A DNA stretch of 64,000 nucleotides from Margaritifera margaritifera (lineage: Eukaryota; Mollusca; Bivalvia; Unionida; Margaritiferidae): contig JAQPZY010001558.1 in the NCBI GenBank assembly GCA_029931535.1, forward strand, positions 1,240,001-1,304,000, in the 5' to 3' direction. Positions 11,730-22,241 of this stretch are shown one piece after another (position 1 is the stretch's first letter; each line of letters opens with the position of its first letter). The position numbers were made by a program, and so were the translations under genes. The notes below the pieces were generated by a model. The model did no database searches. It was not told where the DNA came from and was given only the letters and a program-made list of their open reading frames with translations.

Positions 11730-14009
11730 TTACATTTCTAGGCATGTGAGAGTGCATCTGCAATCACATTGTCTTTTCCCCTGAATCAATACTCCACCAA
11801 CCCCTACATCACTTGCATCAACAGATAATTTAAATGATTGGCTAAAATTTGGCGCAGAAAGAACTGGTGCATTCTTAAGCATGGCCTTTAACTTGTCAAA
11901 AGATTCCTGACACTTGTCAGACCAATGAAATTTGGTTTTCTTACTCAATAAACTTGTCAAAGGTTCAGCAATTTTGGAAAAATTGGAACAAAATTTCCGA
12001 TAATATCCAGCCATACCTAGAAATCGCATCAGTTGCTTTTTACAAATTGGAACTTGAAATTCAGAGATAGCTTTGACCTTAGCTTCTATAGGTTTAACTT
12101 GACCTTGTCCCACAATATGTCCTAAAAATGTGACACAAGCATGGCAAAACTCACTTTTGCTCAAATTAATTGTCAGATTTGCATCACTGAGTTGATCGAA
12201 GAATTTTCGAATGGTTTTCAAATGATCTTCCCAGGTGTTATTGTAGATAATGACGTCATCGATATAAGCGTCACAATTATCAAGACCAAATGTTATTATG
12301 TTCATCAGACGTTGAAACGTTGCAGGCGAATTTTTCATTCCAAACGGCATGACTTTATATTGATAAAGTCCATCTGAAGTTACAAATGCTGAAATTTCTT
12401 TTGCCCTTTCCGTCAGTGGAATTTGCCAGAATCCTTTTAAAAGGTCAAACTTGGTAACATATTCCGCATTTCCAATTTTATCAATGCAATCGTCCATTCT
12501 TGGGATTGGAAATGAATCAGTTTTGGTGACACTGTTGACTTTTCTATAGTCAGTACACATACGGAATGTATTATCTGGCTTGGGAACAAGAATACATGGT
12601 GAACTCCAGTTACTTTTACTTGGTTCTATGAAATCATTCTCCAGTAGATACTGAATTTCTTTCTTCAGATAGTTCTGTTTGAGAGGATTCATCCTATAAG
12701 GATGCTGTTTCACAGGCGCAGAATCTACAATGTCAACGTCATGATAAATTTTACTTGTTCGTGTTGGAACATCAGGAAACAAGTGCTCATATTCATGTAA
12801 TAGCTGTTTTAGTTCATTTCTTTCCTGTTGTTGTAGATGTGAAAGTTTCTGGTCTAGGTTGTTCAATATTTCTGAATTCCGAAGATTGGTTATACCAGAG
12901 TCACTATAGTCTGATCGTACTCCATCGTTGATATCTTCACTGTGTGGGACAGGTACAACTAAATTAACAGAATAATTAGCTGAGCTATCTCTGTCAAAAT
13001 ATTCCTTTAACATATTTATATGACAAAGTTGTTTCTGTTTCCATCTCCCAGGAGTGTTAATGATATAATTTAAGTCATTTACTTTCTTTTCAACGGTATA
13101 AGGACCAAAAAATTTAGCCTGAAGAGGATTCTGAGGTATGGGAAAGAGAGCCAGAACTTTGTCACCAGGTTTAAAACTCCTTTCCTGTGAATTTCTGTCA
13201 TACCTTAATTTCATTTTTGACTGAGTATTGTGAAGATTAGTTCTTGCTACTTCACAGGCCTTTGACAACTTGTATTTGAAATCAGAAACATAATCAAGAA
13301 GATTAATCTTTGAGTCTTCATTTGAAAGAAGTTTCTCTTTCAATAATTTCAATGGTCCACGGACAGTATGACCAAAAACTAGTTCAAAGGGACTAAAACC
13401 CAACGACTCTTGAACTGATTCCCTAACAGCAAACAACAACAAATGAACACCCTCATCCCAATCCTTTTCTGTATCAAAGCAATATGATCGAATCATATTC
13501 TTCAAAGTTTGATGAAATCTTTCCAAAGCACCTTGAGTTTCAGGGTGATAGGCAGAAGATTTAAACTGTTGGATGCCTAATTCATGCATAACTTGTTGGA
13601 AAATTCCAGACATAAAATTTGACCCTTGATCTGACTGGACAGATTTGGGAAGGCCAACAAGTGTAAAAAACTTCACCAAAGCTTTCACAATAGTTTTAGT
13701 TTTTATATTTCTCAGAGGAATTGCCTCTGGAAATCTTGTAGATGCACACATGATGGTCAACAAGTATTGGTTGCCTGACTTGGTTTTAGGTAAAGGACCA
13801 ACACAGTCTACCATTATTCTACTAAATGGTTCATCAAATGCAGGAATAGGTTGCAGATGAGCCTTAGGTATCTTCTGATTGGGTTTTCCTACCATTTGAC
13901 AAGTGTGACAAGATCTGCAGTATTTAGAAACATCACTTTTGAGTTTCGGCCAATAAAAATGATTCAAGATCTTGTGATAAGTCTTACGGACTCCTAAATG
14001 ACCAGCCAA
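11730..14009 (-). CDS. pol: Gypsy copy 1 pol: integrase, reverse transcriptase, truncated RNase H
   Basis: A 759-codon open stretch. Residues 1-40 hold the end of the integrase zinc-binding domain (CRSCHTC, 31-37). The integrase core has D68, D127 and E163 with 35 residues between the last two (DD35E). A GPY/F-type C-terminal domain follows (FGPY, 301-304). RT spans about 440-640 with YIDD at 582-585, then the connection region and the start of RNase H (SVDASD near 715). RNase H stops after GVLIQ: by comparison with copy 2, about 275 bp are missing at a TGA microhomology, and 16 out-of-place residues follow to the stop. The first codon is not a real start. Upstream, the same polyprotein continues in another frame from 14,243 to about 14,028, where copy 1 lacks one base relative to copy 2. 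Confidence 0.9.
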   Translation of the reverse strand: MAGHLGVRKTYHKILNHFYWPKLKSDVSKYCRSCHTCQMVGKPNQKIPKAHLQPIPAFDEPFSRIMVDCVGPLPKTKSGNQYLLTIMCASTRFPEAIPLRNIKTKTIVKALVKFFTLVGLPKSVQSDQGSNFMSGIFQQVMHELGIQQFKSSAYHPETQGALERFHQTLKNMIRSYCFDTEKDWDEGVHLLLFAVRESVQESLGFSPFELVFGHTVRGPLKLLKEKLLSNEDSKINLLDYVSDFKYKLSKACEVARTNLHNTQSKMKLRYDRNSQERSFKPGDKVLALFPIPQNPLQAKFFGPYTVEKKVNDLNYIINTPGRWKQKQLCHINMLKEYFDRDSSANYSVNLVVPVPHSEDINDGVRSDYSDSGITNLRNSEILNNLDQKLSHLQQQERNELKQLLHEYEHLFPDVPTRTSKIYHDVDIVDSAPVKQHPYRMNPLKQNYLKKEIQYLLENDFIEPSKSNWSSPCILVPKPDNTFRMCTDYRKVNSVTKTDSFPIPRMDDCIDKIGNAEYVTKFDLLKGFWQIPLTERAKEISAFVTSDGLYQYKVMPFGMKNSPATFQRLMNIITFGLDNCDAYIDDVIIYNNTWEDHLKTIRKFFDQLSDANLTINLSKSEFCHACVTFLGHIVGQGQVKPIEAKVKAISEFQVPICKKQLMRFLGMAGYYRKFCSNFSKIAEPLTSLLSKKTKFHWSDKCQESFDKLKAMLKNAPVLSAPNFSQSFKLSVDASDVGVGGVLIQGKRQCDCRCTLTCLEM

Positions 14010-14029
14010 AGGAGTTTCATGGGCTAATT

Positions 14030-14245
14030 AAGAATTTCCTGTCTATATGACTTAGGAACAACAATTTGATAGCTCACTGACCACTCGTCACCAGCGGGTA
14101 CATCAGGTGGTCTCCATTTCCTCATAAGGACCCCATTTTTCACAAAGTAACACACTGGAACTTGTGTGGCTTCAGTTTCACTAATAGCCCTCTGAAACAA
14201 ACAAGATATCTCGGGATCTTGCTCCTGTTCAACGACAAGGGATTG
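14030..14245 (-). pseudogene. N-terminal integrase segment of copy 1, cut off by a stop and a frameshift
   Basis: Reading in the gag-protease frame past the TGA at 14,243-14,245 gives clear integrase N-terminal sequence (SCLFQRAIS, later VCYFVKNG). One base fewer than copy 2 near 14,028 then moves the rest of pol to a new frame. Copy 2 also has a stop at nearly the same place (near 57,855), but at a different codon, so programmed readthrough is not supported. Confidence 0.75.
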
Positions 14246-15373
14246 TCATTTGTCATCCTGATTAGGACAAAGAGAATGAGTTGCCAAAAGAGGATCACTG
14301 TGATCAATACCATTTGATTGATCAATACCTGAGGAAAAGGTGACCTCATCAAAAGACTGACCAATACATGTGTCAGCTAAAGGAATAATATCCTGATCAA
14401 CATCACTCTCAAGAGCTCTTTTTGCCATAGCTCTAGTAACTGCACAAGCAGGGTACAAATCAGGGATTTCAGTTTCGACAGGATCAACTTTCTGATCCAA
14501 ACAAGGCTTGTCAGTTACAAGTGGATTAACCACAACCTTATCTCCAGCTAGGTCATTGCCTAGTAATAAATGAACACCCTCTATGGGTAAAGAAGTCACT
14601 GCCCCAACAGTCACAGGTCCAGAAACTAAGTCTGATGCCAAATTTACACAGTGGAGAGGAACATTTACAAAGCCGCACTCTACTCCCTGAACAAGAACAC
14701 TTTCACTTGAAGAAGACTCCTCAGACAAAGGCAAAGTACCTGATAATAAAAGACTCTGAGAAGCTCCAGTGTCCCTTAATATTTTAATTGGGATAGGTTT
14801 GGCAGAATCACCAATAAGTGATATAGAACCTTCTGACATGAATGGTTCATAAGCCTCCAAAATAGAATCAGACTGGGGTTTGTTTGACCCAACAAATGTA
14901 TTGCTTTCAATACAAGACCGTGACCTTGACCTCGTAGAAATAAGAGCATTTGGAAAAGCTCTGTCTTTTCTCTGTTGCTTATTTATCAACTTGAAGCAAT
15001 CAGAAATAACGTGCCCTTTCTTTTTACAATAAGTGCACGTAGGAAGAGATAAGGATTTCTGATCAGTCTTATCAGATGTTTGATTCCTAACAGTTGTGCT
15101 GTTGTGAAATTTGGAAGTACTCGAATGAGATTGAAATGGTTTTTTACCAGAAAACTGCTGAGACGACGACTTATTGCCAAATGAAATTTTGTGAGTCAAG
15201 GAATAATCATCAGCCATACGAGCAGCATTTTCCAAAGTTTCCACATTCTGCTCGTCAAGATAGGTTTTAACATCACTATGGATGCACCTTTTGAACTCTT
15301 CAATTAACTTTCTCATGCACTCTATCCCCTCCTGGATAGGTTTTGAAATGAAATTCTGAACATTAGATGCCAT
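14246..15373 (-). CDS. gag-pro: Gypsy copy 1 gag remnant, nucleocapsid and protease
   Basis: 375 codons from an ATG that appears to be the true gag start (MASNVQ); copy 2 has lost this ATG but keeps related sequence. Residues 1-22 are the gag start. The reading then jumps in frame to the end of the capsid (IEEFKRC, 24-30), so the coiled-coil and most of the capsid seen in copy 2 are gone. A CCHC knuckle follows at C113, C116, H121 and C126. The protease active site is DTGA at 201-204. A stop at 14,243-14,245 separates it from integrase. Losing the capsid while keeping the knuckle and protease in frame leaves it unable to build particles alone. Whether the product is made is unknown. Confidence 0.88.
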   Translation of the reverse strand: MASNVQNFISKPIQEGIECMRKLIEEFKRCIHSDVKTYLDEQNVETLENAARMADDYSLTHKISFGNKSSSQQFSGKKPFQSHSSTSKFHNSTTVRNQTSDKTDQKSLSLPTCTYCKKKGHVISDCFKLINKQQRKDRAFPNALISTRSRSRSCIESNTFVGSNKPQSDSILEAYEPFMSEGSISLIGDSAKPIPIKILRDTGASQSLLLSGTLPLSEESSSSESVLVQGVECGFVNVPLHCVNLASDLVSGPVTVGAVTSLPIEGVHLLLGNDLAGDKVVVNPLVTDKPCLDQKVDPVETEIPDLYPACAVTRAMAKRALESDVDQDIIPLADTCIGQSFDEVTFSSGIDQSNGIDHSDPLLATHSLCPNQDDK

Positions 15374-15510
15374 TGTAAATGCTTGTTGGTTTCACACACA
15401 AAAATTTCTCTATATAAAATCTTTGCCAAAGACAAAAAAAATTCAGAGACAAAATCAATATTATTTTCAAAGATAAATTTAATATCTCTAATATGCTTTG
15501 AAGAAATTCA

Positions 15511-15528
15511 ATCCCGGACAAGCCCCCA
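15511..15528 (-). promoter_or_regulatory. Primer binding site of Gypsy copy 1, tRNA-Pro-like
   Basis: On the minus strand it reads TGGGGGCTTGTCCGGGAT, five bases inside the 5' LTR. It differs by one base from the classic tRNA-Pro primer site (TGGGGGCTCGTCCGGGAT) of several retroviruses. Copy 2 has the corresponding site at 59,974-59,991 with two differences. Confidence 0.85.
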
Positions 15529-15533
15529 ATTTC

Positions 15534-16302
15534 TGTTACGACTCTATGGTCTAAGAAAAATGTAACAGAAAGAAAGTGAAACCAACAAATCAAATAAAAA
15601 TCAACAAGCAATTTATTACTAGATAATTAAAATGAAAAATCAAAAAGTCACTTACAGTAATGTGTTTTGAAATCCTAATAATCCAATAAGAATGATTGTT
15701 CTAATCACAAGTCCTAAATATAGAATGTTCCGAATTCATGGCTGTGTCCTTGAATGTTATGATGTGCTAATGGTCTCCAAAGTCCTGATGTACTAGTAAT
15801 CTTGATGTCAAAATGAAGTATTCCAAAATCTCTGAATAAGTTCACATAAATTCCAAAATTGTCAATTAAAAATCCAAAATCCAAAAGTTTATGAGCACTG
15901 TTATAATCCAATGAATATTTAAAATAATTCCTCTCTTAGAATTTGTAATGAATTTTCACAACTGTAATAGCTCTTTACAAGACTGATGGTAATGTCAAAA
16001 CTGAATAAATGTCCACCAAACATGATATATATAAAGATTGGTCACATGACAGAATGTTCTAGATTGGTCACATGACAGAATGTTCTAGAATGTGTGTCAT
16101 CTTAATGGAATTTTTACTTGTAAACAAAAATCAACCTTGACCTTCAAATTGAGAAAACATATTGATCAAAACAACCTAATTCAAGGACACTAGTTAAACA
16201 TGTTTTTCCTGATAACATTAAGATTTAAGCAAATATTAAAGTGGAGAAACATTTATAATTTCCTAAAATATATATAATATTATATAAACATCATACATAA
16301 CA
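15534..16302 (-). repeat. 5' LTR of Gypsy copy 1
   Basis: 769 bp, the partner of 10,823-11,599, with TG/CA ends. About 99 percent identity by eye indicates a young insertion. Confidence 0.93.
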
Positions 16303-16345
16303 CTTGATATCAAAGGATAACAATCTACAGACCCCATATTTAAGT
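16303..16345. repeat. Right half of the 60-bp satellite unit interrupted by Gypsy copy 1
   Basis: 'cttgatatcaaaggataaca' continues the sequence 'gtatatttgacttg' at 10,809-10,822. Removing the element and one CTTG restores a normal satellite unit. Confidence 0.85.
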
Positions 16346-18544
16346 TTCCTTGTACTGGTCACTACTCTGTAATGTTATCAATCCAATACTTGGCTATGTT
16401 GAGTAAGCGGAAGTATTTTAGTGGAATTCTGCCAAATTTTCTATATACAACACATTAGAAATAGATAATTCTGTATTAATGCCCTCGTTTAACACACTAT
16501 TAGTTTGATAACTCAAACTTTAGCTAGATAGCTCAACACTAAAATAATGTGTGTTTGTTAAAAATGTCCTAAATTTGTATTTCAAGAAAACTTTTAAACT
16601 TATACTAATACAGTCAACTCTGGTTAATAAAATTTCAGCAAAACATGAGAATCAGTTTGTCTTTAAGCTGAAGTTTGTATCAAATGAAATCTTAGATAAG
16701 GGCATGAGTAGATGAAGACCTTGTATTGACAAGAAGGCAGGTATACACACACACACACACACACTCATGTGCACACACACACATATATGCATACAATAAC
16801 TGCATTTATAATTGTGACTATAGTTATTTGCTTTGCATCTTGCAGTATATGTAGATAAAACATGTCTATATCTGTGAGAACCCCTAGCATGAATTAATTA
16901 CCTAAAAACCATATACTTATTACTAGTGCTTGAATACTGTTATTTCTGTCAAGTATAGATAACAGAAATCGTTAAAACAATGACCAAACAATTAATTATT
17001 ACTCACTATTGTGGAGTTATTCTTTTCCTCGGAGCTAAACATAAAAAGCCATTAACAATAATTAGATAGTTTTCAATAAACATTTAATATGAACTGTATG
17101 TAATGCTACTATGCACCACTTAAGGAAAATGTTAAATGCAATTTACCTTCATAAAAGATACTTGTCATTAGTATATTATGGTTTGTATCAAAGATATGAA
17201 AAATAATTATATTTTTTAGCTGATGGGGATTTTTAAAAATCTGTATGTTTTAAGTAATATTTTCTCTTAACCTTGTTTGTATCAAGCAGACTGGTTTCAT
17301 ATGATTACATAGAAGTTTGGTCAAGGATTTCCAAATAAGTTTGTATCAAACAGATATTATCCATGTTCATATTAAATGGAGTAGACTGTGTGTTAGGCCT
17401 CTGTAACCATCCTTTATTAAATCTGATGCTATTCCTTTCCCTTTGCTTCTCCCCATAACATGCATATTTTTTTTAGTTCTGATATTATTCACTCTTACTG
17501 TGTTTGCACAGGTCGTCCTTTCTTCACAGCTCACTTGGGGTTTGAATAAACAGTGACTGTTGTGGTATTGCTTTCCTTAGCATGTGACCTTTCCATTCTT
17601 TTTTTCTCTTCTTCATCTGGGGCTCCATTGGCTCTTGTTTTATTCTTTCCCACACATTCCTATTTAATTTGCTAATACTGGTATGCATATTTATTGCTTT
17701 AGAGCATAAGGAGTCAAAGTTTTGTTGTGCTTTTAAAAAATTTTGTTTCTAGAAAAAAAGATCAAGGTAAATAAATGTTTTGTCCACTTAAGTATTTTCC
17801 ACCTATGTTCCACATCTTGTTTGAATTGGCCACTTTGTTTTTCTTCTACAAACTATGTTTTATTGCACATAAAAAGCAAGTTTTGAACATTACTTAACAA
17901 AATACATGGACTTTTTTCAATAAATTACATGAGAATGTTGTGCCTTTAGATTTTGATGATGTTTTGATGTGTTATTCACTGGTGTCAAACCAAAAAACAT
18001 TATGGAGATGTATTTAATATCATATTGATAATGTCATGTGATAAACCTGTTTTGATGTGTTTAAATGGTATCAGATTATCTAAATCATCACAGCAAAAAT
18101 GAACTAGTTTGGAATTTTTTCTAAACAGTTTTCATTCTGTCAGTGTGAAATGGTATTGTATATTTTGTTTTGTCTGTAACGATTTCTATACTCTTTTGAA
18201 AATTGACATTACATATTGTTCACAATTAAAACTTGAGTGAATTTATGAAGGGTTATTGTCTTTGTAAATAATGCTTAATACAGTTTTATTGAGTATGTAT
18301 CCCTTCAGGCTGTTCCAAACTTGTAGTCGAGTGACATTCTGTGTTATCTGTATGCATGTATGAAATCACTTTAACTAACAGGAAAAAGGTGTTTCCTTAT
18401 GACAAATATCTCGATCCTTATTCAGGAAATGCCACCCACTTAGATATCTTGAAACACTTTGTGTCCTCTTTATGCAGAATTTTCACATGCTCATTTAATA
18501 TTTTTTAATTGTAATAAATCTTGAAATTCATATGATGATATCAC
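16346..18544. other. Non-coding intron sequence
   Basis: AT-rich, with no gene, exon or element recognised. A (CA)n microsatellite occupies about 16,744-16,785. Confidence 0.5.
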
Positions 18545-19905
18545 AAAAGGTGTGGGAGATGTTATGCCTGAAGTACTTGATTACATTAAGTGCAGGAGGT
18601 GTTATGTTTGAGATACCTGATTGCAAGGTGTAGGAGTTATGTCTGAGGTACATGATTACAATGTGTATGAGGTGTTATGTGTGAGGTATCTGATTACAGG
18701 GTGTAGGGGTGTTATGCCTGAGGTACTTGATTATAAGGTGTAGGAGTTATGTCTGAGGTACCTGATTACAAGGTGTAGGTGTTATGTGTGAGGTAGCTGA
18801 TTACAAGGTGTAGGTGTTATGTCTGAGGTAACTGATTACAAGGTGTAGGAGTTATTATGTCTGAGGTACCTGATTACAAGGTGTAGGTATTATGTCTGAG
18901 GTACCTGATTACAAGGTGTAGGTGTTATGTGTGAGGTAGCTGATTACAAGGTGTAGGTGTTATGTGTGAGGTACCTGATTACAAGGTGTAGGTATTATGT
19001 CTGAGGTACCTGATTACAAGGTGTAGGTGTTATGTGTGAGGTAGCTGATTACAAGGTGTAGGTGTTATGTGTGAGGTACCTGATTACAAGGTGTAGGTGT
19101 TATGTCTGAGGTACCTGATTACAAGGTGTAGGTATTATGTGTGAGGAACCTGAATTAAAGGTGTAGGAGTTATGTTTGAGGTACCTGATTACAAGGTGTA
19201 GGTGTTATGTGTGAGGTACTTGATTATAAGGTGTAGGAGTTATGTGTGAGGTACCTGATTACAAGGTGTAGGTGTTATGTCTGAGGTTCCTGATTACAAG
19301 ATGTAGGTGTTATGTCTGAGGTACCAGATTACAACGTGCAGGTGTTACGTGTGAGGTACCTGATTACAGGGTGTAGTTGTTATGTCTGTGGTACCTGATT
19401 ACATGGTGTAGGAGATGTTATGTCTGAGGTACCTGATTACAAGGTGTAAGAGGTGCTATGTCTGAGGTACCTGATTATAAGGTGCAGGAGGTGTTATGTC
19501 TGAGGTACATGATTATAAGGTGAAGGTGTTGGTGTAGGTCTTAGTCTGATGTACACGATTACAAAGTGTTTGGTGTTGATGTAGGTTTTAGTCCGAGGTA
19601 CATGATTACAAGGTGTTGATGTTGGTGTAGGCATCATGTCTCAGATACCTGATTACAAGATGTAGGAGGTGTTATGTCTGAGGTACATGATTGCAGGGTG
19701 TAGGTGTTAGTCTCAGGTACATGATTACAAGATGTAGCACTTACTTTGTCTGAATTACCTGATTACAAGGTGTAGATGCTGGGATAGGTGTTATGTCTGA
19801 GGTACATGATTACAAGGTTTTGGTGTTGGCATAGATGTTATGTCTGAGATATCTGATTATAAGGTGTAGGAGGTGTTATGTTTGAGGTACCTGATTGCAC
19901 AATAA
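18545..19905. repeat. 35-bp minisatellite, about 38 copies
   Basis: The consensus is 'aaggtgtaggtgttatgtct' plus 'gaggtacctgattac'. The centre (18,720-19,350) is regular; both ends are diverged, with longer units containing extra 'ggtgttggtgtagg'. This is the usual result of unequal crossing-over. Confidence 0.92.
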
Positions 19906-20084
19906 TACATGTTACATGTTGTTTTTATCATGCTGACGGAACATAATGTGATTAATAGAATTTATCATATAAATCCATCAAACTCATGATTTATTCCATA
20001 TTTTGCTCAGAATCTTGCAAAATAGAAATTATTCAACTGTTGCAATACATTTTACATTAAATGAGCACTCCCTTAGTATCCTCA

Positions 20085-20205
20085 ACATATGACTACCAGG
20101 AGGTCAACAACATATGAATACCAGAACCTCAACATATGGCCACCAGGATGTCAACAACATATGAATACCAGAACCTCAATATATGGCTACCAGGATGATG
20201 ACATC
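20085..20205. repeat. Short tandem repeat, about 2.5 copies
   Basis: Alternating 'aacatatgaataccagaacc' and 'atatggctaccaggatg' phrases. Confidence 0.7.
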
Positions 20206-20356
20206 TACAATTAAAAGTACATTACATTATATTCTGTATAAACCATGTATCAACATCTTGATATAGATATCTGCATCTAGTGATTGATTAGAATCACTAT
20301 CCAATTGTTTAATATGATATTGTAAATGTATTGGCTCATTATAATTCATTTTATTA

Positions 20357-21795
20357 GCTCTACTGCTCATAGACCAGAACAGCTTATGGGATGGTCTTTC
20401 ATCCATCATCCATTACCACAAGTATGTGATCGCTACTCCTCGTAAACTACTTAGAGAAATGCCATGAAACTTTACACATACATTCACCCCATGGTCTAGT
20501 TGGTCCTAAATGAAAATGGTGCTGCTTGAACGTCCAATATGGCCATCACAGTGGCCATTTTGAAAATCTTGTTATCGCTACTCCTCGTACATGGATGGTC
20601 ATATCAACATAGGGTTTTCACTAAAAGACTTCTTATGATGTCTAGTTGGTCCTAAATGGAAATGCTGCTGATCTCTTGGAAATCTTGTTATCGCTACTCC
20701 TCCTACATGGATGGTCATATCAACATGGGGGTTTCACTTAAAGACTTCTAATAATGTCTAGTTGGTCCTAAATTAAAATGGTGCCAATCTGACATCCAAT
20801 ATGGCCACCATGACAGCCATTTTGAAAATCTTGTTATCGCAACTCCTCCTGAACAGAAAGTCATATTGAAAGGGGTTTTCAACAAAAGACTTCTATTGAT
20901 GTCCAGTTGGTCTTAAATGAAAATAGTGCCAGTCTGACATCTAATATGACTGCCACACAGTGGCCATCTTGAAAATCTTGCTATTGCTGCTCCTCCTGAA
21001 CAGAAAGTCATGTTGAGACAGAGTTTTCACTGAAAGACTTCTTATGGTGTCTAGTTGGTCCTAGATGAAAATGGTGCCAATCTGAGGTCTTGGCATGGCT
21101 GCCACTGTGGCCAGCTAGAAAATCTTGTTATCACTACTTCTTCTGAATGAATGGTCATATCAGCATGGGGTTTTCACTAAAAGACTTCTTATAATGTTTT
21201 GTTGATCCTAAATTAACATGTTGCTGATCAGACGTACAGTATGTGGAAATCTTGAAATTCTTGTTTTCACTACTTCTCTTAAATAGAAAGTCATTTTGAC
21301 ATGGGGTTTTCATCAGAAGAATTCTTATGGTGTCTAGTTGCTCCTAAATGAAAATGACTAACCCTCAATATGGCCACCATGGTGGCTATCTTGAAAATAT
21401 TGTTATCTCTACTCCACCCAAATGGATGGTATATCAACATGGGGTTTTCACCAATAGACTTCTTACAATACCTAACTGGTCCTAAATGAAAATGGTGCCA
21501 GTCATACATCCAAAAAATCATGTTGTCACTACTCCCCCTGAATGGATGATCATTATGACATGGGGATTTCACCAAAACACTTCTAATGATGTCTACTTTG
21601 TCCTAAATGAAAATGGTGCCAATCTGACATCCAGTATATCCTTCACAGTTGCTAATTTGAAAATCTTTTTATCACTGAAGAATATCAGAAATGGTTTTAA
21701 CACTCAGCAGTTAAAAGGAAGAAATGGTCTTATCTTGAATTCCTGGAATATCTGTTCACGCAGTAGAGCATCAGTCCCTTCAAGGGACTCTTGTT
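20357..21795 (+). mobile_element. Helentron-like (pearl-type) non-autonomous element, copy 2
   Basis: The head GCTCTACTG (20,357-20,365) is matched by its exact complement CAGTAGAGC at 21,761-21,769. Three bases on is a perfect hairpin AGTCCCTTCAAGGGACT (21,773-21,789). The core holds about eight units of 110-150 bp sharing 'aacatggggttttcac', 'ctagttggtcctaaatg' and 'tatggccaccat'. The plan matches copy 1 at 6519-7616. Short subterminal inverted repeats plus a hairpin near one end are Helentron-like rather than typical of cut-and-paste elements. No coding gene. Confidence 0.65.
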
Positions 21796-22241
21796 TCTTT
21801 TTATGATGGATTTAAGTCACATCTGCCTTACCAAAGATTAGATACAGGCATTATCCATTCTGGCAACAGCAGTGGTGGATGTGATTAGTTAGAATTTTGA
21901 TCACATTTTTCTTATAAATCCCGAAAATCTATGAAGGATTACAGTCATATTTTGCCTTGTAACATCAGTAAATAATTACTTTTGATATGCCACACTTCCA
22001 CCTCCCTATCTCTGCCTGAGACAGTTTCAGGGTAATTTGACTATATTCTTTAAGTTTTTGGTTTGTTCTTTTGCCTTTGGATGGACATAGGTTCTAGTCT
22101 TGAAAAGATTGCTGTCATATTTTTGTACTGAAGTTTTAATGTGTAAGCTTTTCCTTTCATCCACTTGAATCCCTCCTGCTGCCTCCTAGGCAAAGTCAAG
22201 GTCAATTTAAAATCTTTTTTTAAGTTTTATGTTTAACTTTA
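21796..22241. other. Diverged 166-bp-family unit and spacer
   Basis: 'gacataggttctagtcttga' followed by 'ttgctgtcatattt' resembles the 3425-4270 repeat. No gene. Confidence 0.5.

Larger units (their letters stand above)
10823..16302 (-). mobile_element. Ty3/Gypsy LTR retrotransposon, Gmr1-type pol order, copy 1 (internally deleted)
   Basis: A 5,480-bp element with two nearly identical LTRs, a CTTG target duplication (10,819-10,822 and 16,303-16,306), a tRNA-Pro-like primer binding site and a polypurine tract. Reading on the minus strand, the order is gag remnant, CCHC knuckle, aspartic protease, integrase, reverse transcriptase and a stub of RNase H. Integrase before RT is unusual for Gypsy elements and is known from the Gmr1 lineage. 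Compared with copy 2 (54,280-60,763), about 0.88 kb of gag and about 275 bp of RNase H are missing, and a 1-bp loss breaks pol. The LTR similarity indicates a recent insertion, so it was probably mobilised by proteins of an intact relative. Confidence 0.92.

Noticed and set aside
14243..14245. Programmed stop readthrough between protease and integrase in the Gypsy elements
   Set aside because: Both copies have a stop nearby, but at different codons (TGA in copy 1, TAA a few codons on in copy 2), and no shared downstream context is visible. Independent decay is simpler.
18545..19905. CRISPR-like array
   Set aside because: The 35-bp units are head-to-tail with no unique spacers, in eukaryotic sequence; this is a minisatellite.
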